Assembly (NCBI GenBank): GCA_964350585.1
Contig: CAYGKC010000024.1
Coordinates: 1 to 14,665, forward strand
Reading direction: 5' to 3'
From: JBAYJM01 sp964350585
GTDB lineage: Bacteria; Patescibacteriota; Patescibacteriia; 2-01-FULL-39-33
DNA: 14,665 bases
The notes under the pieces were generated by a model. The model had not been told where the DNA came from. It worked only from the letters and a program-made list of their open reading frames with translations, and ran no database searches. This document shows positions 1 to 7,129 of this stretch, piece by piece (positions within the stretch are counted from its first letter, which is position 1; each line of letters begins with the position of its first letter). A program made the position numbers and the translations under genes.

Positions 1-22
1 TTTTTGGCGGGAATGCGTTTGT

Positions 23-41
23 GTCGGCGCTTCGCGCCGAC
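23..41. repeat. GC-rich hairpin downstream of the tRNA gene
   Basis: An inverted repeat pairs GTCGGCG with CGCCGAC around a CTTCG loop (8 bp if the loop C-G closes). It stands out as G+C-rich in an AT-rich window and lies about 34 bases 3' of the tRNA-Ser gene. Neither strand shows a T run right after it, so it is not a standard intrinsic terminator. It could be a processing or transcript-stabilising stem or a small palindromic repeat. The function is unknown. Confidence 0.5.
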
Positions 42-74
42 CCCATTTCGGCTTCCAATTCCGATTTTCAATTC

Positions 75-164
75 TGGCGGAGAGTGGGAGATTCGAACTC
101 CCGAGGGCTTTGACACCCTACTCGCTTTCCAAGCGAGCGCACTCGACCACTATGCGAACTCTCC
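75..164 (-). tRNA. tRNA-Ser (anticodon GGA)
   Basis: A 90-base type II tRNA can be folded by eye. The acceptor arm pairs GGAGAGT with ACTCTCC, followed by discriminator G and an encoded CCA (75-77). The anticodon stem pairs CTCGC with GCGAG around the loop TTGGAAA, giving anticodon GGA, which reads UCC and UCU serine codons. A long variable arm (AGGG...CCCT) is the serine hallmark here. The T arm is GGGAG, loop TTCGAAT, CTCCC. It carries its own promoter upstream and is separated from the neighbouring protein gene by a terminator. Confidence 0.96.
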
Positions 165-179
165 ATTAAACATTTTTAA

Positions 180-209
180 ATTTTACCTTATTTTTATTGT
201 TTTGTCCAA
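180..209 (-). promoter_or_regulatory. Promoter of the tRNA-Ser gene
   Basis: On the minus strand a -35 like TTGGAC (209 to 204; or TGGACA one base on, with a 17-base spacer) precedes a -10 like TAAAAT (185 to 180). The predicted start is near 173, about nine bases before the mature tRNA 5' end at 164. The short leader and near-consensus boxes fit a strong stable-RNA promoter. Unlike the other promoters in the window it is not of the extended -10 type. Confidence 0.6.
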
Positions 210-212
210 CAA

Positions 213-251
213 AAAAATCAATGCTTCAGACAGTCTGAAGCATTGATTTTT
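213..251 (-). terminator. Intrinsic terminator after the DsbA-like gene
   Basis: A perfect 13-bp stem (218-230 with 234-246, TCAATGCTTCAGA and its complement) has a 3-base loop, is extended by AAAAA/TTTTT, and is followed by a T run on the minus strand. It begins about 15 bases past the stop of the DsbA-like gene. The A/T tracts on both sides make it potentially bidirectional. It insulates the tRNA promoter just downstream. Confidence 0.9.
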
Positions 252-266
252 ATCTAAATTTATATA

Positions 267-1259
267 TTATGTTCCACAGTCAGCTGAAGCACTTGCAGAG
301 CTGGCAGTACCTTCTCCGAAACCGGGAGCCGGTGTTGAATTAGGCAAGTTTGCCTTTGAACAGGCTTCGGGAGCATTGTTAAACCCTCCACAAATAGCGC
401 TTAACAAGCTACTACTGTCTCTAGCTGAATTAACAACCGTACCGTTAATAACAAGCGTCGGTGATCCTTGCACGTCGTATTTTTTATTATCAGCATCATC
501 TACATTAAATGTTGGATAGTTTCCCATCCAAGTACTTTTATCTTTGAAATTAGCGCTGATTTTAAATTGCTTATCTGCGCTCGCCACACAATTATCCATT
601 TTACCCTTATTAACACCTGCAGTCGATAAACATGACTCCCAATCGCCGCTTTTCAAAAAACAAGTCATGTAAGGCAATAACTTATCGTTCTGTTCTTTCT
701 GAATGCAGTATTCCCTTAAATTTTCGTCAATTTCATCTTGACCATGCATTATATAATTAACAAATTTCAACTTGAAATCTATTTTGTTACCAAGTGCTTG
801 TACTGCCGGTATTATTCCCTTCTCTATTTGCGTTCCATAAGGACAATAACTCATTACAAATAATTCAACAACAGGTTTATCAGACTTTGACACTTCTATT
901 GGTTGCTGATTCTGATTTACTTGATCCTGATCTGAAGGTTGAATATCAATGGCAGCAGGAAAAATCTTTTTTCCATCTTTTGTTGCGTATGCTTCTACCA
1001 CCTGTGTGCCAAGTCCCACTTGCAATTTATATAATCCAGAATTAAATTCCTCAACAGAGTTAACTGTTGCTGGAGTCTCCCCTTCTGGGACATCTTGATT
1101 AATAAATTTTTCAACAACTTCCTTGATTTCTTCTTTTGAAAGATTCTTATCCTTTGTGGCCTTAGCTGCTAGCACAGCTCCTCCCAAAATAAGAACGATG
1201 ACAATTCCAACAATAAATCCCAAGATAAATTTATTGTTTGTTTTTTTGTTTTCTTCCAT
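267..1259 (-). CDS. Membrane-anchored DsbA-like thioredoxin-fold protein with a CPYG site
   Basis: Likely a thiol-disulfide protein acting outside the membrane. Counting from the ATG at 1259 (330 aa), an N-terminal basic stretch leads into one membrane segment at about 12-32. A small domain follows (about 40-107), then a Gln/Asp-rich linker, then a thioredoxin-fold domain starting near 128. The active-site position reads CPYG (139-142), so the second Cys of the usual CxxC is missing. The cis-Pro loop is GSPT (265-268). Further cysteines at 185, 200, 210, 224, 290, 300 and 328 could supply the partner thiol. The tail is low-complexity Ala/Ser and ends DCGT. I prefer ATG 1259 over the in-frame TTG at 1277, because the predicted transcription start lies near 1284 and the TTG would leave almost no leader. 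From memory, similar CPYG proteins occur in CPR and archaea. The substrate is unknown; Cys-containing pilins are plausible clients. Confidence 0.85.
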   Translation of the reverse strand: MEENKKTNNKFILGFIVGIVIVLILGGAVLAAKATKDKNLSKEEIKEVVEKFINQDVPEGETPATVNSVEEFNSGLYKLQVGLGTQVVEAYATKDGKKIFPAAIDIQPSDQDQVNQNQQPIEVSKSDKPVVELFVMSYCPYGTQIEKGIIPAVQALGNKIDFKLKFVNYIMHGQDEIDENLREYCIQKEQNDKLLPYMTCFLKSGDWESCLSTAGVNKGKMDNCVASADKQFKISANFKDKSTWMGNYPTFNVDDADNKKYDVQGSPTLVINGTVVNSARDSSSLLSAICGGFNNAPEACSKANLPNSTPAPGFGEGTASSASASADCGT

Positions 1260-1275
1260 AGTTTTTTTATTATTC

Positions 1276-1309
1276 AAAAAGATTGCTTATATTATATCAT
1301 AAACAATCT
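1276..1309 (-). terminator. Possible weak terminator hairpin enclosing the dsb promoter
   Basis: On the minus strand AGATTG (1309-1304) and TTAT pair with ATAA and CAATCT (1285-1280), with one mismatch, and are followed by TTTTT. The stem is AT-rich, so termination would be weak. It lies about 20 bases beyond the gatA stop. The -10 box of the DsbA-like gene sits in its loop. Confidence 0.4.
1291..1300 (-). promoter_or_regulatory. Extended -10 promoter of the DsbA-like gene
   Basis: The minus strand reads ATGATATAAT: a consensus TATAAT (1296 to 1291) preceded by TGA, an extended -10. No good -35 is visible, as is usual for this promoter class. The predicted start is near 1284, giving a leader of about 25 bases before ATG 1259. 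Confidence 0.6.
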
Positions 1310-1328
1310 ATTTATACACTATATTTAA

Positions 1329-2783
1329 TTATTCCAAATTTGGTTTCTTTTTATGCCAATCCGTTTGAAGTTGAAATTGATGACCGGCTCTTAACACTGT
1401 TTTTTCATCAAATCTCTTACCGAGAAGTTGCATGCCAACCGGAAGATTATTTGAAAAGCCGGCAGGAACAACCAATCCGCAAATACCGGCAAGCGAAGCT
1501 GGAATAGTAAAAACATCTTCAAGATACATTTTAAGCGGATCACCGATTTTTTCACCGATTTTATAAGCTGGAGTCGGAGCAACAGGCGTAAGAATTACAT
1601 CTACTTTTTTTAGTGCATCATCAAAATCTTTCCTTACTAATGTTCTTATTTGCATAGCTTTTTTGTAGTAAGCATCATAATATCCTGCAGATAAGGCATA
1701 AGTACCGATCATAATTCTCCTTTTAACTTCAGCGCCCAAGCCCTTTGCTCTGCTTTTTGTATAAATATCCATTAAATCGCCATCCCTCTCCGATAAGCCG
1801 TATTTTATGCCATCATATCTGGCCATATTAGAACTCACCTCACAAGGACAAATAATATAATAAGCGGCTACCGCCAAATCAGTATGTGGCAAATCGATAT
1901 CTATTATTTCAGCGCCCATTCCTTCAAATTTTTTAGCAGCATCCAAAATTATATTTCTTACAGATTCATCCATTCCTTCCACAAAATACTGCTTTGGCAA
2001 ACCTATTTTTAAGCCATTTATATCCTTATTTATTTCTTCACTGTAATTATCAACGGCAATATCCGGAGTTGTTGAATCGTTTACATCCTTGCCGGCCATA
2101 TATTGCAAGATTAAAGCAATATCTTCCGCCGTCTTGCCGAATGGTCCGATTGTATCAAGGGATGAGGTCATAGCCATTACTCCATATCTTGAAACTCTGC
2201 CATATGAAACTTTAAGGCCTGATGTTCCGCAAAAAGAAGCAGGTTCTCGAATTGAGCCTCCCGTATCTGTTCCTAAAGAATATATGCACATATCCGCTGC
2301 AATTGCAGCTGCAGATCCTCCCGAACTCCCCCCCGGCACTCTTTCCAAGTCCCAGGGATTTTTAGTTGCAAAAAAACCTGAATTTTCTGTTGATCCGCCC
2401 ATGGCGAACTCATCTAAATTTGTTTTTCCCAAAATAACCGCATCATTTTCTTTTAATTTTTTTACGGCAGTCGCATCATATGCAGGAACATAATTTTCTA
2501 AAATTTTTGATGCTGAAGTCGTCTTTAATCCGGCAGTGCAAAAAATATCTTTAACCGCCACCGGAATTCCTGCAAGAGGAGAAAGCGGTTTGCCATCCTT
2601 TATTTTTTGGTCGACTTCTTTTGCTTTAAGCAAAGCATTATCTTCATTGAGTGTAATAAAGGATTTAACACTATTATCTAATTTTTTTATTTGATCAAAA
2701 CAAGACTGAGTTAATTCCTCACTGGAAAACTCTTTATCTCTTAACCCTTTAAAAGCTTGGAGCAGTGTTAATTTGTTAAGCAT
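1329..2783 (-). CDS. gatA: Asp-tRNA(Asn)/Glu-tRNA(Gln) amidotransferase subunit A
   Basis: GatA is the glutaminase/amidase subunit of the GatCAB complex. It releases ammonia from glutamine, which GatB uses to convert mischarged Glu-tRNA(Gln) or Asp-tRNA(Asn). The 484-aa length is normal for the family. The amidase signature is complete: Lys78 in VAVKDIF, Ser153 in GGSSGGSAAA, and nucleophile Ser177 in DTGGSIREPA, matching the Lys-Ser-Ser triad. Catalytic-domain motifs such as GKTNLDEFAMG (118-128) are also present. It follows gatC by 21 bases and shares its promoter. The ATG has no Shine-Dalgarno motif. gatB is absent from this window, and no GlnRS or AsnRS gene is present to test whether the indirect route is obligatory. 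Confidence 0.97.
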   Translation of the reverse strand: MLNKLTLLQAFKGLRDKEFSSEELTQSCFDQIKKLDNSVKSFITLNEDNALLKAKEVDQKIKDGKPLSPLAGIPVAVKDIFCTAGLKTTSASKILENYVPAYDATAVKKLKENDAVILGKTNLDEFAMGGSTENSGFFATKNPWDLERVPGGSSGGSAAAIAADMCIYSLGTDTGGSIREPASFCGTSGLKVSYGRVSRYGVMAMTSSLDTIGPFGKTAEDIALILQYMAGKDVNDSTTPDIAVDNYSEEINKDINGLKIGLPKQYFVEGMDESVRNIILDAAKKFEGMGAEIIDIDLPHTDLAVAAYYIICPCEVSSNMARYDGIKYGLSERDGDLMDIYTKSRAKGLGAEVKRRIMIGTYALSAGYYDAYYKKAMQIRTLVRKDFDDALKKVDVILTPVAPTPAYKIGEKIGDPLKMYLEDVFTIPASLAGICGLVVPAGFSNNLPVGMQLLGKRFDEKTVLRAGHQFQLQTDWHKKKPNLE

Positions 2784-2804
2784 AATTTTCAGAAAAATTT
2801 CAAA

Positions 2805-3098
2805 CTATTTATTTTCAAAAATTTTAGGAATAGAAATGTAACCGTCTTTATGAGACGGAGCTGAATTTACCAACTCTTGCTCTATTCCTGAATTTATAAC
2901 CTTGTCTTCCCTCATTACATTAATAAGGCCCGTAACTTGCGAGGTGGGCTCTATCTTTTGAGTATCAACAGCCTGCAACTTTTCCATATAGTCCAAAATA
3001 TTGGAAAGTTGACTGCTGTATTTCTCCTTTTCCTCAGCAGTTAATTCCAGCCTTGCCAAAGAAGCAATATGTTCTACTTGTTGAATTGTTAATTTCAT
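2805..3098 (-). CDS. gatC: Asp-tRNA(Asn)/Glu-tRNA(Gln) amidotransferase subunit C
   Basis: This small subunit wraps around GatA and stabilises the GatA-GatB contact. The 97-aa protein has the family pattern: an N-terminal helix with VEHIASLARLELTAEE (8-23), the QLSNILDYMEKL helix, then VDT and PTSQV, an R-x-D motif (63-65) and a C-terminal tail. It is full length. The ATG at 3098 lies about 18 bases from a predicted transcription start, and no Shine-Dalgarno motif is visible. It is the first gene of a gatC-gatA unit placed directly after ligA. Confidence 0.95.
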   Translation of the reverse strand: MKLTIQQVEHIASLARLELTAEEKEKYSSQLSNILDYMEKLQAVDTQKIEPTSQVTGLINVMREDKVINSGIEQELVNSAPSHKDGYISIPKIFENK

Positions 3099-3122
3099 AA
3101 TTTTTAAAGTTTAACTAAAAAA

Positions 3123-3132
3123 ATTCTATCAT
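3123..3132 (-). promoter_or_regulatory. Extended -10 promoter of gatCA
   Basis: The minus strand reads ATGATAGAAT: TGA directly before TAGAAT (3128 to 3123), one mismatch from TATAAT. It lies in the 57-base ligA-gatC gap, with a predicted start near 3116 and a leader of about 18 bases. It is a one-base variant of the 10-mer found at three other starts in the window. Confidence 0.5.
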
Positions 3133-3155
3133 TTATGCCCAAATTTATCAAGTAT

Positions 3156-3713
3156 TTAAATCATTTTTAAGAATTCTTTTTCATCAATAATTTTCACTCC
3201 CAATTCCGAAGCCTTGTCGTATTTTGATCCAGGATTTTCACCAGCCACAACATAATCTGTTTTCTTGCTTACCGAAGAGCTGACACTTCCGCCCAGTTCC
3301 CTGATTTTATCTTTGGCTTGATCTCGACTCATTGTTTCGAGCTCGCCGGTAAGAACAAAAGTTAGACCATTTAATTTTTCTTGAGCCTTAGAAACATCAG
3401 AGACAGAAACCTTGACTCCCACTTCCTCCAATTTCATTAGAAGCGTTATGTTTTTTTTGTTGCTAAACCATTCGACTATGCTTTGTCCGACTTTAGGCCC
3501 CACACCTTCCATTTTTTCCAAATCTTCAACAGTAATTTTATCAAATATGTTGATTAATTTCTTTATTGAAAAATTTGAATCTCCGGTAAACTTTAAGTTG
3601 AAACTTGAAAGTTGCTTTGCTAAAACAATAGACATTTCTTCTCCCACATGGCGGATTCCCAAAGCGTAAATAAATTTTGCCAAATCAATTTTTTTGCTTT
3701 TTTCAATCGCTTG
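3156..3713 (-). CDS. ligA: NAD+-dependent DNA ligase LigA, C-terminal part (after the assembly gap)
   Basis: This is the 3' part of the same gene whose 5' part lies at 3814-5058. The frame is open from the N run onward. It begins QAIEKSKKID, continues with the conserved YALGIRHVGEE, a helix-hairpin-helix motif (MEGVGPKVGQSIVEWF) and a C-terminal BRCT domain (from about LNGLTFVLTG through SVSKKTDYVVAGENPGSK). These bind DNA and assist nick sealing. About 185 residues are visible. A TTG at 3683 could be misread as a start, but homology continues upstream of it, so the gene is not a separate small protein. The frame differs from the 5' part only because the 100 N filler is not a multiple of three. 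Confidence 0.93.
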   Translation of the reverse strand, partial: QAIEKSKKIDLAKFIYALGIRHVGEEMSIVLAKQLSSFNLKFTGDSNFSIKKLINIFDKITVEDLEKMEGVGPKVGQSIVEWFSNKKNITLLMKLEEVGVKVSVSDVSKAQEKLNGLTFVLTGELETMSRDQAKDKIRELGGSVSSSVSKKTDYVVAGENPGSKYDKASELGVKIIDEKEFLKMI

Positions 3714-3813
3714 NNNNNNNNNNNNNNNNNNNNNNNNNNNNNNNNNNNNNNNNNNNNNNNNNNNNNNNNNNNNNNNNNNNNNNNNNNNNNNNNNNNNNNN
3801 NNNNNNNNNNNNN
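3714..3813. other. Assembly gap of 100 N inside ligA
   Basis: The run of exactly 100 N is a conventional scaffold filler, not a measured length. Compared with E. coli LigA, about 80-85 residues (near 250 bases) are missing: the second half of the zinc finger and the first helix-hairpin-helix motifs. The true gap is therefore likely near 250 bases and a multiple of three. Confidence 0.9.
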
Positions 3814-5058
3814 TGCCACTGATCCGCAAATTGGGCATTTATCAGGCATAGTGAATTTTTTTTCTTTTCCCGTCCTTAATTTCGGCAGAACTTCAACTAT
3901 ATCGGGTATGACATCTCCCGCTTTTTGCAAAACAACCGTATCTCCGATTCTTACATCAAGCCTTTCTATTTCATCCTGATTATGAAGTGTCGCTCGTTTA
4001 ACAATGCTCCCTGCCAGAGCCGTAGCCCTTAGATGGGCAACGGGAGTTAAAGTTCCCATTCTGCCAACCTGCACGCTTATATCTTCCACTACAGTAGTGA
4101 CTTGTTCAGCCGGGAATTTATAGGCTGAAGCCCATCTAACATGCTTTGCCGTCCTTCCCAATTTTTCTTGCATTTTTAAATCATTAACCTTGATTACTAT
4201 TCCATCAATTTCATACGGTAACTTTGAACGATGGATTTGCCAGTGCTTAAAAAAATTAAAAGCTTCTTTGATATTGTTAATTTTTTGCCAATGAGTATTC
4301 ACCTTGAAACCTAACTCTTTCAAGGCTTCAAGGATTTCAGCCTGAGTTTTGAATTTAAATTCACTATAATTAGAAATGGAATACATAAAACTGTCCAAAT
4401 CCCTGCTCGCGGATATCTTAGGATCAAGTTGCCTGATTGTTCCCGCGGCGGCATTTCTGGGATTGGCAAATATCTGCCCTCCTTTTTTATTTTGCTCTAT
4501 GTTCAACTTGGCAAAACTTTTTTTAGGCATATAAATTTCACCGCCAGTTTCTAAAGTTTCAATTTTTTTAATCTTTATTGGAATGCTTCCTATTGTTTTA
4601 ACATTGTGAGTTACATCTTCACCCACAAATCCGTCACCCCGGGTTATAGCTTTTTCTAAAAATCCTTTTTCATAAATAAATGACATATTTAACCCGTCGA
4701 TTTTCAATTCACAAACATATTCAATATCCGAGTCTTTAGCCAAACCCAAAAAACGCTTGATGCGCTTATCAAATTCTTCAACTTCTTCAAATGAAAACAT
4801 ATCATCCAAAGAATATTTGGGTATTTTATGGCGTATTTTTGGAAATTTCCCTAACGCTTTGCCTCCGACCCTTTGAGTCGGCGAATCAGGAGTAATGAAT
4901 TGCGGAAACTTTTTTTCTATACTTTCCAACTCATCTTTTAATGAATCTCTGACATCATCAGTTACAAACGGCTTATCCAAAACATAGTAAGCATAATCGA
5001 TTTCTGCCAATTGTTTTTTTAATTTTTCTATTCTTTTTTTTGCTTCTTGCTTATCCAT
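3814..5058 (-). CDS. ligA: NAD+-dependent DNA ligase LigA, N-terminal part (before the assembly gap)
   Basis: LigA seals nicks in replication and repair, using NAD+ to form a ligase-adenylate. Here 415 residues are seen: domain Ia, the adenylation domain with active-site Lys119 in ELKIDG, GGEIYMPKKSF (172-182), the motif YEIDGIVIKVND (282-293), the OB-fold start (VGRMGTLTPVAHL) and the first zinc-finger pair, Cys408 and Cys411 in CPICG. In domain Ia the position of E. coli Tyr35 appears to be Arg37, while the equivalents of Tyr22, Asp32 and Asp36 are kept. The ATG at 5058 has a weak purine-rich AGAAG about 10 bases upstream. It follows the last minor pilin gene by 37 bases with no terminator seen, so it may be read through from the pilus unit. 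Confidence 0.96.
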
Positions 5059-5095
5059 ATATTATTATCTTCTGCAATCATTAAAATATTTTAAA

Positions 5096-5887
5096 TTAAC
5101 GTTTGGTTATATCTTGTTCAGAAAAAAGTACGAAACTTAACATTCCCGAAAAGGGATTTTTGGGGGGAATATGAGCAATTATTTTTTGGCTTGACTTGTT
5201 ATGCTTGCCTTCGGAAATTAAAGTAATGTTACTTATGGAAGAGCTGGCTTTTTCTCCTTCGCATTCACCATCCAAATAGCCAACAATTTTTAATTTATCA
5301 ACATATTCACCGACAGAACCAAGCGCCTTTATTTCTACTGCGTAATCAGAATTGTCACTTTGAAATTCAAAACAATTTTTACTTGATGTAGTTACCAAAA
5401 CTTCGCTTTGATCAGTTTGAAACACGTCACCACCATCCAAAGACAGTCTAGTAAAAGATATTTGCATTCTTATAGCGCTTAGTGGATCCTTGTCCCAATT
5501 TAGAAATATGCTGTTAGCTTTATTTTCTTCATTCCTAGCCAAAAAAAACAATTTAATGCTTTCACCGTTATTTATTCTTTGCCTAAAAAAAGTTGTTTCA
5601 AATTCTTTTGAAGCGCCAATATCCCAGTTTGACTTGCTTTTATCTAATTCATATTCTTTATCTATTTCAGCTAATGTTTTTTCTTGCCTCCTTAATAAAA
5701 AGAGCGCCCTTTCCAATCCCGAATCAGCTGCGTAATATGCGACAATCGAATCATCTATTAGTTTGGCCTGCCTTATATCTGATATTATCAAAACTCCAAA
5801 AGAAATGGAAACAGTAAGAAGAATTGACGTTAAGATCAATGTTAAAACTAGAATAATTCCTTCTTTTTGTTTCCTTATATCTGTCAT
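5096..5887 (-). CDS. PilX/GspK-like minor pilin
   Basis: A 263-aa pilin-like protein, probably a pilus tip or priming subunit. After a short charged leader the sequence is KEG followed by IILVLTLILT, a likely prepilin peptidase site after Gly10. Position +5 is Leu, not Glu, as is typical of GspK-type subunits. One hydrophobic helix spans about 11-36, followed by the PilX-like motif YYAADSGLERAL (51-62). The soluble part has no domain I recognise. The start overlaps the stop of the upstream gene by ATGA, indicating translational coupling. It is last in the H-I-J-K-like set. Confidence 0.8.
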   Translation of the reverse strand: MTDIRKQKEGIILVLTLILTSILLTVSISFGVLIISDIRQAKLIDDSIVAYYAADSGLERALFLLRRQEKTLAEIDKEYELDKSKSNWDIGASKEFETTFFRQRINNGESIKLFFLARNEENKANSIFLNWDKDPLSAIRMQISFTRLSLDGGDVFQTDQSEVLVTTSSKNCFEFQSDNSDYAVEIKALGSVGEYVDKLKIVGYLDGECEGEKASSSISNITLISEGKHNKSSQKIIAHIPPKNPFSGMLSFVLFSEQDITKR

Positions 5888-6462
5888 CTTTTATAGTTTT
5901 TACTGCTAATAGTGGTTTGGACGGATAACTCTTTGGTATATTTATTATCAGTATCATTACCAACTTGCCTATTTTTTAACTTTAACATAATAGTTACTCT
6001 AGGCTGAATATTTGAAGCCGGTTCCATGGAAAAAGGACTTTCGACGGGCAAAATATAGACCTTAAATTCCTCTACTGCCACATCAACGGTGTTTAAACTA
6101 TCTTCCAAGCCATTTTCCCAATATTTCAAATCATTGTTTTCACCTAGGTAGACAGAAACAACATTGCCCATTTCATCAGGATAAAAATTTATTGAAGAAG
6201 TTGGATTTTCACCTGGAAAAATTAACACCAATTCCCTTCCCCTTACTTCTTTTGCTATCTTTTCTAAAATATACCTGCTGTTATTTTGTAACTTTTGATA
6301 GCTTAAAGTATTTTGTTCAAGAGTTATTGAATTAATAAATATTGAAGCGATTATTACAGAAGCAATAGAAAAAAGCGTAACAGCTATAAGCATTTCAACT
6401 AAAGTAAAACCTTCGGGCAAAGCAACTTTTTTTTCTTTTATTTTTTTAAATAATTTTTTCAT
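5884..6462 (-). CDS. PilW/GspJ-like minor pilin
   Basis: A 192-aa type IV prepilin. A basic 18-residue leader ends PEG, and cleavage before Phe19 gives FTLVE with Glu at +5 and the usual hydrophobic helix. Residues after the helix (YILEKIAKEVRG) resemble the PilW/GspJ N-terminal region. The C-terminal part has the beta-strand pattern VTIMLKLKN...LSVQTTISS common in minor pilins. Its stop overlaps the next start by ATGA. The upstream pilV-like stop is 6 bases away. The role is inferred from position and the N-terminus; it was not tested against GspJ structures. Confidence 0.85.
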   Translation of the reverse strand: MKKLFKKIKEKKVALPEGFTLVEMLIAVTLFSIASVIIASIFINSITLEQNTLSYQKLQNNSRYILEKIAKEVRGRELVLIFPGENPTSSINFYPDEMGNVVSVYLGENNDLKYWENGLEDSLNTVDVAVEEFKVYILPVESPFSMEPASNIQPRVTIMLKLKNRQVGNDTDNKYTKELSVQTTISSKNYKR

Positions 6463-6468
6463 TTTAAT

Positions 6469-7128
6469 TTATTTCCAATCAAATAATTGCTCTTGTATTA
6501 AGACACTTCTAGGTTTTCCTTCCAATAGCCATTTCACTTGCGATTGCACATCAATTCCAATTTTAGCACTGCCTGCATCGCATTCGCCATTTTCTATAAT
6601 TCTAAAATCCTGATCTTTGCACTGTTTTAAAAAAACCTTTGTCTCATCATTTTCCAAAACTTGGCAACAAATATTTCTAATTATTATTATCCTGCTATAT
6701 CCAGAATATTTTTCTCCTCCTTCATTTTCATGTGTCATGAAGCCGTTAGTATCATAGTATAATTTACTTTTATCAACTTCTTCCTCTGAAATTTCCTCCA
6801 AAGTTATCATAGCCTCTCCATCTTGTTCATAATCATACAAATTTCCTACTATGTAACTTCCATCACCAAGACCATGATCAAAATCCCAGAGGTTATCTCC
6901 GTCATAAATATTTTCGTCCTTGTAAAGCCAATTAGAATCCCTAATGTTTTTAACCGCTTCTATTCCCTCTCTTGCCAAATTTGCTCCTATAACTCTTGCT
7001 TTTGCCTCTTGTTCGGAATTAAAATTTGATAAAAATAAAGTCCAAGCGGCAAATAAACCTACCGTGATTACTGCTATGGCAATAATCAGTTCAATCATTC
7101 CTTGACCTTGTTTATTTTCTATTCTCAT
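6469..7128 (-). CDS. PilV/GspI-like minor pilin
   Basis: A 219-aa prepilin. The leader MRIENKQG is probably cut before Gln9, which places Glu at +5 (QGMIE); a Gln at +1 is less common than Phe. The helix AIAVITVGLFAAWTLF has the PilV-type pattern. The ectodomain holds four cysteines (adjacent CC near 154, then two more), so disulfides are likely. The C-terminus (VKWLLEGKPRSVLIQEQLFDW) is typical of CPR PilV-like pilins from memory. It starts one base after the stop of the upstream pilin gene. Confidence 0.82.
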   Translation of the reverse strand: MRIENKQGQGMIELIIAIAVITVGLFAAWTLFLSNFNSEQEAKARVIGANLAREGIEAVKNIRDSNWLYKDENIYDGDNLWDFDHGLGDGSYIVGNLYDYEQDGEAMITLEEISEEEVDKSKLYYDTNGFMTHENEGGEKYSGYSRIIIIRNICCQVLENDETKVFLKQCKDQDFRIIENGECDAGSAKIGIDVQSQVKWLLEGKPRSVLIQEQLFDWK

Positions 7129-7129
7129 A

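Noticed and set aside
4..11. TTGGCGGG at the left edge as another tRNA 3' end or an attachment-site copy of the tRNA-Ser end
   Set aside because: Only six bases (TGGCGG) match, no T arm or stems follow, and no integrase gene is present.
1260..1277. TTG at 1277 as start of the DsbA-like gene
   Set aside because: It would add only six residues, begins within a few bases of the predicted transcription start, and an ATG follows at 1259.
2089..2493. A 134-codon open frame on the plus strand
   Set aside because: It lies entirely antisense to the conserved amidase core of gatA and has no recognisable domain or own promoter; it is a shadow of the codon pattern.
3683..3713. A true frameshift or split of ligA into two genes
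   Set aside because: The frame change coincides with an N run of exactly 100, and the downstream frame is homologous to LigA right up to the gap (QAIEKSKKID).
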